Assembly (NCBI GenBank): GCA_943324725.2
Contig: CALPMR020000212.1
Location: 1 to 5,300, forward strand
Reading direction: 5' to 3'
Source of the DNA: Bordetella parapertussis
Lineage (GTDB): Bacteria > Cyanobacteriota > Cyanobacteriia > PCC-6307 > Cyanobiaceae
Length of the DNA stretch: 5,300 nucleotides
Shown here: piece after piece, positions 1 to 5,300 of the stretch
Layout: each line of letters opens with the position of its first letter
Numbering within the stretch: the stretch's first letter is position 1
Position numbers and translations under genes: made by a program
The notes under the pieces: model-generated
Database searches by the model: none
Told to the model about the DNA's origin: nothing
The model's input: the letters and a program-made list of their open reading frames with translations, nothing else

Positions 1-109
1 CTGCAGTAGCACAAAGTCAAATACCTTTCCAGGATACGATCATCTTGAATTCTTTTATCACACTTGCAAGTCAATACTCTCGGCTCACGAGTAGATCGAC
101 TCATTCCCT
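1..109. other. AT-rich leader upstream of the first glycosyltransferase gene
   Basis: No reading frame of note lies here. An in-frame TAG at 92-94 closes the frame of the downstream gene, so this is true upstream sequence for that gene. I looked for a sigma-70-like promoter; the TTG-containing hexamers at 45-50 and 64-69 have no -10-like partner at the usual spacing. No Shine-Dalgarno motif precedes the ATG at 110. Confidence 0.5.
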
Positions 110-1447
110 ATGGCATTAAGAACTGAATCCGATCAATTAGGCATTGAGCAGAATAGAAATATTTTTCACCTCTCCAACGACCTCTACCCCCACGTCACCG
201 GCGGTACAGAGATCTTTGTACGCCAGCTGATTGATGCCCAGCAGAATCTCATGACTGCTCCAGAAATCCTCTGGGCAGCTCACAGGTCTCCCCTGTCAGC
301 AGCTGACCATGCCCCCGGGGCACCACTGACCCCAGAGCAACGCCTGCTGCCTCAAATCCAGCCTGGCGGTCGCCGCGATCAGGTATCCGCCACCGCCGAC
401 GCGATCCCCGGCTTTGTGGAGTTGTTGGCTGACTTCCGGCCCAATGTGGTGCATCTGCATTCGTTCAGTGATCGCTGCGGCCTCAGCCATGCCAGGGCCG
501 TGAAGGCCGCCGGGGCAAGGCTGGTGGTGACAGTGCATGCGCCGGGCTTCAGTTGCATCAAGGGCAACCTGATTGATGCCAGTGGCTCCATCTGTGATGG
601 CCGTCTGCGCGAGCGTCGCTGTACCCGTTGCCGCTTGCAGAATGGCGGAATGCCCCACTGGCTCGCCGGCGCCGTGGCTCTGCAGCGCGGCTGGCCCCTC
701 AATGCCGAAGCCCCGGGCTCCCTGGCCCATGTCTTCACCGCTCGCCAGATCACGGGGGCATTCCAGCAGGCCTGGATTGAACTCACCCATCTGGCCGATG
801 CCATCCATGTGCTGGCCACTTGGAGCCGGGACGTGTTGCTGCGCCAGGGTATTCCGGCGGAAAAAATCCATCTGATCCGCACCGCCGGCCCCGCCCCTCT
901 GCCGCCGAAGCAACGTCAGCCCATGCAAGACGGGATTCTGCGGCTGGTCTATTGGGGACGCTGCCATCCGGTGAAGGGCCTGCATCTGGTGATTGAGGCA
1001 ATCCTGAACCTGCCGCCTGAGGCACCGATCCAGCTGGATATCTTCGGACCCTACTGGGATAATTCCTATGGCAGGAAGTTGCTGGCAAAGATCGGCAACG
1101 ATTGTCGCTTCCTATTGCACGGCAACTTGTCCAAGGATGCACTGCTGCCCCGCCTGCAGTCCTACGACCTTGCCGTGGTGCCCTCCACCTGGCTGGAAAC
1201 CGGCCCGCTCACGGTTCTGGAGGCTTTCGCGGCTGGACTGGCGGTGGCAGGCAGTGATCTGGGGGGGATTCGGGAGTTGCTGGAGGGGGATATAGGCCAT
1301 CTTTTGGCTCCTGACGTAAGTTCTTGGCAATCTTTTCTGAACAGGATATTAGAAAATCCAATGCAGATTAGTCGAGCCGTGGGACCCGACCGTCAATTTT
1401 CGTCGATTGCCAACGAGCTCGAGGCTATTTATTCGCAATCGCCTTAA
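110..1447 (+). CDS. GT4-family glycosyltransferase with a four-cysteine insert
   Basis: Probable cytoplasmic or membrane-associated GT-B glycosyltransferase that moves a sugar from a nucleotide-sugar donor to a glycan acceptor. Seen in the 445 residues: an N-terminal Rossmann start with the glycine loop GGTE (31-34), then VVHLHSF (113-119) and VVTVHAPG (139-146). A cysteine cluster follows (C149, C162, C171, C174). The C-terminal donor domain has GRCHPVKG (283-290; R284 and K289 match the usual phosphate-binding pair) and the EX7E motif E363/E371, followed by the GSDLGGIREL loop. It ends with a normal-looking helix (IANELEAIY), so the protein appears full length. The ATG at 110 is chosen because an in-frame TAG lies at 92-94; no Shine-Dalgarno site is visible. 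Codons before about 200 and after about 1300 are AT-rich, while the middle is GC-rich. A run of seven G lies at 1261-1267. The GT4 assignment is firm; donor, acceptor and pathway step are not readable. Confidence 0.95.
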   Translation: MALRTESDQLGIEQNRNIFHLSNDLYPHVTGGTEIFVRQLIDAQQNLMTAPEILWAAHRSPLSAADHAPGAPLTPEQRLLPQIQPGGRRDQVSATADAIPGFVELLADFRPNVVHLHSFSDRCGLSHARAVKAAGARLVVTVHAPGFSCIKGNLIDASGSICDGRLRERRCTRCRLQNGGMPHWLAGAVALQRGWPLNAEAPGSLAHVFTARQITGAFQQAWIELTHLADAIHVLATWSRDVLLRQGIPAEKIHLIRTAGPAPLPPKQRQPMQDGILRLVYWGRCHPVKGLHLVIEAILNLPPEAPIQLDIFGPYWDNSYGRKLLAKIGNDCRFLLHGNLSKDALLPRLQSYDLAVVPSTWLETGPLTVLEAFAAGLAVAGSDLGGIRELLEGDIGHLLAPDVSSWQSFLNRILENPMQISRAVGPDRQFSSIANELEAIYSQSP

Positions 1448-2346
1448 TATGCTGGAGATGAAATATTCGCCATGCAGCAGATTGAAGCAACGCATTTCAC
1501 GCACAGCAGCAAGGAGATGAGGCATCATTATTCCGAGCTCTTTGCCCGCTAAGCAAGCTCAATATGTTGGGTTATTTCGTTGCCAGAGCCAGCTAAATTT
1601 ACCGAGCCAACATCGCATCACGGCAATACTTATGCTGCAAATAGCCCTTGGGCAGTCGACTTTCAATCGCTGACTTCGTCTCAATAAGCCGGCAATTTAT
1701 ATTTTGCAATTACGCCAATTGTCTATCGCTTTTCCTGCCAGGGTCTTTGACTGGTCCCCTTTGTTGATCGGAAGTCGGTAGCACTGAAATCCTGTCAGTT
1801 TTCCCAGGTCAACGACCATAGCTTTTCGACATTCAATTGTTTGCACTTTTTACGCAGTGGTGGCGATTGTTGGCACTGAGCGCCTGCGAGCGTACTTGAC
1901 CTCCAGCCAGCAGAGTCCCCCGACCTGAGACTCATCTTCCTGATATCCTGTCCATAGACCACCATTTTAATAGCCACTAGTTTCAGTTCAGCTACCGCAT
2001 GATCTCCTTGGCGGCATGCCGGATAATGTCGCCGAGCCCTCCTCTGTCCATGCACCAATTCCCCTGATAGCGATTGCTCCAATGGCCCTAGATTGGCTGT
2101 AATCAGCTTATCGATTTTCATTATTAGTTCGCATTAACTCTAGATCAACTTCTCGTTGCTTTGGTTTCGAGGTCGTTCCGATTCGTAAACTGGATTCGAC
2201 TCAGTGCTCTCCGCATTACCTTGTTCAGGTTGCTTTTCTGCATGAAAGTGAGTTTTTCTTAGTTGCTGAGCAATCCTGGTTCCGCTGTTGCCACTGTTGG
2301 GAAATTTTAGCTTGGATCATGATGTTTCTTTCATACCTTCTCCAAG
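1448..2346. other. Long AT-rich spacer with decayed sequence
   Basis: About 900 bases lie between the first and second glycosyltransferase genes without a convincing intact gene. A 60-base sample (1681-1740) is about 38% GC, far below the flanking genes. The minus strand from about 1599 to 2133 looks like a transposase remnant (separate entry). 1448-1598 holds only a 26-codon plus-strand frame that I do not accept. 2134-2346 contains no recognisable coding sequence. No clear promoter hexamer pair stands out before the gene at 2347, and no intrinsic terminator follows the gene ending at 1447. Confidence 0.6.
1599..2133 (-). pseudogene. Decayed transposase remnant, ISAs1-like (C-terminal half)
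   Basis: Read on the minus strand, three successive frames together resemble the second half of an ISAs1-type DDE transposase. Frame one (2133 to 1798) has TANLGPLEQS, resembling the family's K-x-NQ-x-x-L segment. It also has HGQRRARRHY (2052-2023), resembling the HGR-x-x-x-R motif, and then QLNVEK (1839-1822). The last can be derived from HWNVEN by one base change per altered codon; HW-x-IEN is a hallmark of the family. After a frame change, TLAGKAIDNWR (1744-1712) resembles the TLRKIALNLLR helix. After a second frame change, a basic tail with SAIESRLPKGY ends at a TAA (1601-1599). At least two frameshifts, no N-terminal half and no terminal inverted repeats were found, so it cannot be active. 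The match is from memory of family motifs; a diverged unrelated pseudogene is the alternative. Confidence 0.4.
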
Positions 2347-3471
2347 ATGAAGGTACCCAGTCCCGAGCCCTGTGATCTGCTGATCGTCCTCAGCTCCCTC
2401 GCCGCCGAAGGCTGCCCCCAGTTGGCTCTTCAATTGGCCCGACACTGGCAGCACAAGGGCCTGCTGGTGGAATTGCTGTGTCTGGACGATCAGCCCACAG
2501 ACCTCAGGCCGGAATTCGAGGCCCTGGGGATTCCCATCCATACCTTTGATCTTGGCAAGGGATTGGCCCGCTACCCCCGCCTTGCCTGGCTGAGCCACCG
2601 GCTCTGCTGCAGCCGTAGACCCACGGCCGTGCTCAGCTTTCCGCTCGGCTGGCATGCCTTCATCGCCTTGGGCGCCCGCGCGGCCTCGGTGCGGCGCGTA
2701 TGTGCCCATGTCGGTAACCTGCCTCCGGTGTGGACCAGCAACGCCTTCACAAAGTTCAAACTGCTGGTGCAGCTGGGGCGACCCTTCACCCATCGGCTTC
2801 TGTGCTGCTCGGAGTATGTCCGCGCTGCCACCGTGCGTGATTTTTCTGTGACACCCAGCGAAACCCTGGCGATCTTCAATGCCTGTGACCTAGAGCGCTT
2901 CTCGCCCCTAGCCCGATCGACTCACGTCCAGCTTCACCACCCCCCCCGCTTGGGCATGGTGGCCCGACTGGAAGTTCACAAAGACCAACCCACCTTGATC
3001 CGTGCCGTGGCCCTGTTGCGCGATCAGGGCCTTTCGATAGAGCTTTGGCTGATCGGTGAAGGCAGCCAACGCCCGCAGCTGGAGGCCCTGATCGCCGAGC
3101 TGGATCTTGCTGATCGGGTACAGCTGCTGGGCAGCCGCCGCGACATCCCCGAACTGCTCGCTCAGCTTGATCTGTTTGTGTTTTCGGCTCGCCCCGATGA
3201 GGGCTTCGGCATCGCCCTGGCGGAAGCGATGGCCGCCAGGGTGCCGATCGTGGCCACTGATGTGGGCGCCTGCCGTGAGGTGCTCGACGGTGGCCGTTGC
3301 GGCCTGCTGGTGGAGCCGGGTGATCCGTCATCCCTCGCCGAAGGTATTCGTCAGGTCCTCGCTGATCCGCTGGCAGCGCAGCAACGTTCCGAAGCTGCCC
3401 GCCAGCGGGCGTTGCGGCAGTTCAGCGTGACGGCGATGGCTCATGCCTATGGGCAGGAGTTGGGGCTCTGA
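2347..3471 (+). CDS. GT4-family glycosyltransferase, first gene of a coupled pair
   Basis: Predicted retaining GT-B enzyme that adds a sugar to a surface-glycan precursor at the cytoplasmic face of the membrane. Of 374 residues, the N-terminal acceptor domain spans about 10-180. The donor domain begins at GMVARLEVHKDQ (203-214; R207 and K212 are the usual phosphate contacts) and contains LIGEGSQRPQL (235-245), LGSRRDIPELL (261-271) and the EX7E motif E285/E293 in DEGFGIALAEA. The usual N-terminal GG-x-E loop is replaced by AEGCPQL (20-26), and the interdomain NG-x-D motif reads NACD (178-181). The ATG at 2347 is the only reasonable start because an in-frame TGA lies at 2320-2322; no Shine-Dalgarno site is seen. 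The stop overlaps the next gene's ATG by one base. Eight C in a row (2940-2947) lie in the interdomain linker. It is clearly paralogous to the following gene. The sugar specificity is unknown. Confidence 0.95.
   Translation: MKVPSPEPCDLLIVLSSLAAEGCPQLALQLARHWQHKGLLVELLCLDDQPTDLRPEFEALGIPIHTFDLGKGLARYPRLAWLSHRLCCSRRPTAVLSFPLGWHAFIALGARAASVRRVCAHVGNLPPVWTSNAFTKFKLLVQLGRPFTHRLLCCSEYVRAATVRDFSVTPSETLAIFNACDLERFSPLARSTHVQLHHPPRLGMVARLEVHKDQPTLIRAVALLRDQGLSIELWLIGEGSQRPQLEALIAELDLADRVQLLGSRRDIPELLAQLDLFVFSARPDEGFGIALAEAMAARVPIVATDVGACREVLDGGRCGLLVEPGDPSSLAEGIRQVLADPLAAQQRSEAARQRALRQFSVTAMAHAYGQELGL
3455..3459 (+). promoter_or_regulatory. Shine-Dalgarno site for the third glycosyltransferase gene
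   Basis: AGGAG lies inside the end of the upstream gene, 11 bases before the ATG at 3471. The spacing is slightly long, but with the TGATG stop/start overlap it supports reinitiation by ribosomes finishing the upstream gene. Neither of the other two genes in the window has such a site. Confidence 0.5.
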
Positions 3472-4586
3472 TGCGCATCCTCCACGTCCTCAGCGGCCTC
3501 CATGCCGCCGGTATCGAAGCCCTGGCGCTTCAGCTCATTGCTCACGCGCCGGCAGGTGTGCAATGCGAGCTGCTCAATGCCGACAGCGACCAGCAGGCCA
3601 TGGCCGCTGCGTTCAAGGCACAGCTGGTCAGCGGTCAGCTGGCGGCCCTGCATCAGTGGCGACGCTGCGATGGCCTGCGGCTGGCCTGGCGCACATTCCG
3701 GCTCTGCCGGCGGCGGCGGCCCGATGCCTTGCTGCTCTATCCCTGCAATCGCCAGGTGCTCTGGCTGGCCCTCGGAGCCCGTCTGGCCGGCGTGAAACGG
3801 ATGGCGGTGGCTGTCCAGAACACCGCTCCGGCCGATCCCACGGGCCGTGCGACCTGGCATCAGCTGCTGCGCTGGTTTCAGCGTCTGGGCGTCGTGGCTG
3901 TCCCCTGCAGCGAGGCGGTCAAGTCATCACTTCAACCCCTGCCCCACGCCCTGCGACTGGGCCCTGTGATTGCCAACGGCTGCGATATCAGAAACATCTC
4001 CAGGCGTGCCGCTGCCACCAGAGCCCACCGGCCAGCTGGCGATGCCCGCCGTGTCCTGATGGTGGCCCGACTTGATCCAATCAAGGATCAGGCCACCCTG
4101 CTGCGAGCCTTCGCCGTCGCTCGCCTGCCGGGCTGGCAGTTGCAGCTGGTGGGGGAAGGGCCCGAGCGCCTGCGCCTGGAGACACTGGCGCTGGAGCTCG
4201 GCTTGGATCCGGCTGCGGTGTTCCTCGGCCGACGTGCCGACATTCCTGAACTGCTCGGTCAGGCCGATCTGTTCGCCTTTTCCACCACCGCTGCCGAGGG
4301 CTTCGGCATTGCTTTGATCGAGGCCTTGGCAGCTGGCCTGCCCGTGATCGCCAGCGATGTGCCGGCCTGCCGTGAGGTTCTGCGCGATGGAGCCGCTGGC
4401 GAACTGCTGCCGCCAGGGGATTCAGCAGCCTGGGCGGCGCACATCGCAGAGCTAATAAGTTCCCCCGAGAAGCGCCACGAGATCGTGGAGCGGGCCAGAA
4501 ACCATGCCGCTGCCTATGACATTCGCAACACATCCGAGCTCTGGAATCAGGTGCTGGAAACTGCCAATGCCAACCCTCGTCACTAA
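3471..4586 (+). CDS. GT4-family glycosyltransferase, second gene of a coupled pair
   Basis: Predicted retaining GT-B glycosyltransferase of 371 residues acting in the same glycan pathway as its neighbour. It opens with MRILHVLSGLHAAGIEALAL, a standard first beta strand and loop in which AAGIEA stands for the usual GG-x-E. The interdomain motif is ANGCD (168-172). The donor domain carries MVARLDPIKDQ (197-207; R200, K205), LVGEGPERLRL (226-236), LGRRADIPELL (252-262) and EX7E at E276/E284 in AEGFGIALIEA, then ASDVPACREVL (294-304). Domain order and spacing match the preceding protein, with long stretches nearly the same from the DIPELL motif through the PGD motif, so the two look like tandem duplicates that then diverged. 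The ATG overlaps the preceding TGA as TGATG, which implies co-transcription and translational coupling. The C-terminus is plain and complete. Family assignment is secure; donor, acceptor and linkage are not. Confidence 0.95.
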   Translation: MRILHVLSGLHAAGIEALALQLIAHAPAGVQCELLNADSDQQAMAAAFKAQLVSGQLAALHQWRRCDGLRLAWRTFRLCRRRRPDALLLYPCNRQVLWLALGARLAGVKRMAVAVQNTAPADPTGRATWHQLLRWFQRLGVVAVPCSEAVKSSLQPLPHALRLGPVIANGCDIRNISRRAAATRAHRPAGDARRVLMVARLDPIKDQATLLRAFAVARLPGWQLQLVGEGPERLRLETLALELGLDPAAVFLGRRADIPELLGQADLFAFSTTAAEGFGIALIEALAAGLPVIASDVPACREVLRDGAAGELLPPGDSAAWAAHIAELISSPEKRHEIVERARNHAAAYDIRNTSELWNQVLETANANPRH

Positions 4587-5001
4587 GTCAAAACCAAAAC
4601 CGAGCAACCCATCACCTGCTTTCACTACATCTAAGGTACCTGATTGAAACATCAACCGCAAGTACACCAGCAGCCCGACTTGCCCTGCTTCTTTGCCGTT
4701 CTGGCAAAAGACAAAAGCTTCTCCAAACAGCGCACCTTGACATGAGATTGAGATTGACAGAAATATCACGAAGTTAGCCATCAAGACAAGGGATACCGCC
4801 ATTAATGTCTTCTATTTATGTTGCATCAACTCAACCTTTAAACCAAAACCGACCAGAAAACTCCCACGCGTAAATGCCCTGCCATGACCACTCGCTAACT
4901 TGCCAATTTTCCCCAGATTTACCACTTGATCGCCACCCTCCCTAGGCGAAGCACGATCTCGCCAAACAACTACAAAATGCAATAATTATTCCAAAGAAAC
5001 T

Positions 5002-5300
5002 CTAGATTTTATTGGCTTTCATCCAGGCCTCTCTTGCCTGGAGTAAACCTTTTTCATCCGACACAAAAAAGTCGCATGCATTCCAAAGTCTCCCAACTCA
5101 AAGAGAACCAGTCAGAGCCCTTGTCTTGTCATTTACCAGCCAGCCTATTCCGCCAAAATTTCCCAATACCTCTGTGGCTTTATTGACTAACAATTTTATC
5201 TCATCAATTTATCATTTTTCCCTTCGGTTCCCTGGAATCACGTCCTTTTTAGTTTCGCTATTACTCTATTTTGGGACTCCTGAAAAAGGTTTCTTGCCAG
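5002..5300 (-). pseudogene. Broken minus-strand gene, C-terminal part, family unknown
   Basis: Reading leftwards from the window edge, one minus-strand frame gives protein-like sequence to a TAG at 5004-5002. It includes LLVNKATEVLG, GWLVNDKTRALTGSL and, after a TGA at 5100-5098, LWNACDFFVSDEKGLLQ and AREAWMKANKI. This frame also carries TGA-TAA at 5214-5209 and a TAG at 5268-5266. A second frame at the edge reads LARNLFQESQNRVIAKLKRT before its own stop, so at least one frameshift and one in-frame stop appear to separate the pieces. Composition is AT-rich and C-skewed on the plus strand, as for decayed minus-strand coding sequence. I do not recognise the family; the segment 'VLGNFGGIGWLVND' only faintly recalls a short-chain dehydrogenase 'LVNNAG' region and is not enough to name it. 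The gene, if real, continues beyond the window. Its AT-rich make-up could reflect decay or foreign origin. Confidence 0.4.
5022..5042 (+). terminator. Hairpin followed by a T run, weak terminator candidate
   Basis: TCCAGGC (5022-5028) pairs with GCCTGGA (5036-5042) around a seven-base loop. A run of five T follows at 5050-5054, seven bases past the stem. The gap to the T run is too long for a good intrinsic terminator, and the hairpin lies about 435 bases beyond the last gene, inside the proposed minus-strand pseudogene, so it may be incidental. Confidence 0.2.

Larger units (their letters stand above)
4587..5300. other. AT-rich, G-poor terminal spacer
   Basis: More than 700 bases follow the last glycosyltransferase without an intact gene. 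A 60-base sample (4981-5040) is about 37% GC. The plus strand has far more C than G: three sampled 60-base rows (4801-4920 and 5221-5280) total about 54 C against 23 G. Such skew is what one would expect if the region descended from minus-strand coding sequence. A broken minus-strand frame occupies 5002-5300 (separate entry). A 13-base direct repeat occurs at 4591-4603 and 4840-4852. No terminator was found directly behind the stop at 4584-4586. Confidence 0.55.

Noticed and set aside
296..985. Minus-strand 229-codon frame opposite the first glycosyltransferase
   Set aside because: It is a by-product of GC-rich codons on the plus strand, shows low-complexity Gly/Ala/Gln-rich sequence with no domain, and lies fully inside a clear GT4 gene.
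1472..1552. Plus-strand 26-codon frame beginning MQQIEATHFT, with GGAG about 14 bases upstream
   Set aside because: It is too short to judge, has no recognised relative, and its frame continues antisense to the transposase remnant after one stop.
1783..1799. Inverted repeat ACTGA/TCAGT with seven-base loop
   Set aside because: The stem is only five pairs, has no T run, and lies inside the putative transposase remnant.
3443..4075. Plus-strand 210-codon frame overlapping the start of the third glycosyltransferase
   Set aside because: The protein is Arg/Pro/Ala-rich without any fold motif and is read in another frame of a well-supported GT4 gene.
4452..4802. Minus-strand 116-codon frame with a hydrophobic start
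   Set aside because: Part of it is antisense to the end of the third glycosyltransferase, no family is recognisable, and the hydrophobic look follows from the G/T-rich minus strand. It could belong to decayed sequence, but I cannot support it as a gene.
4805..4873. Plus-strand 22-codon frame in the terminal spacer
   Set aside because: No ribosome binding site or similarity; expected by chance in AT-rich DNA.
1..5300. CRISPR arrays, tRNA or rRNA genes, riboswitches, HIP1 palindromes
   Set aside because: No regularly spaced repeats, cloverleaf or rRNA-like segments were found on reading, and no GCGATCGC octamer was seen.

Overview
The window holds three complete plus-strand genes for family-4-type (GT4, GT-B fold, retaining) glycosyltransferases. 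They are separated and followed by long, AT-rich, gene-poor spacers that appear to carry decayed minus-strand coding sequence. This looks like part of a surface-polysaccharide (exopolysaccharide, O-antigen or capsule-like) gene cluster. No CRISPR array, rRNA, tRNA or intact mobile element was seen.

Organism: the genes are GC-rich (60-nt samples inside them reach about 67-68% GC), while the spacers are much poorer (samples of about 37-42%). Neither of the first two genes has an obvious Shine-Dalgarno site. The protein style resembles glycosyltransferases of high-GC picocyanobacteria (Synechococcus/Cyanobium-like). This is a weak inference: there is no taxonomic marker gene, and I found no copy of the cyanobacterial HIP1 palindrome.

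Layout: 1-109 is an AT-rich leader. 110-1447 is a 445-residue GT4 enzyme with a four-cysteine insert, AT-rich at both ends and GC-rich in the middle. 1448-2346 is a spacer whose minus strand carries what looks like the C-terminal half of a decayed ISAs1-like transposase (about 1599-2133). 2347-3471 and 3471-4586 are two related GT4 enzymes overlapping by one base (TGATG), an evident translationally coupled pair that probably arose by duplication. 4587-5300 is a second spacer, strongly C-over-G on the plus strand, whose right-hand 300 bases hold a broken minus-strand reading frame running off the window edge.

How they may work together: three GT4 enzymes in one direction would each add one sugar, from a nucleotide-sugar donor, to a growing lipid-linked glycan on the cytoplasmic side of the inner membrane. 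Donor, acceptor and linkage cannot be read from sequence. I see no undescribed system here. The most notable points are the coding fossils in the spacers, the composition mosaic of the first gene, its cysteine cluster, and homopolymer tracts in two of the genes.
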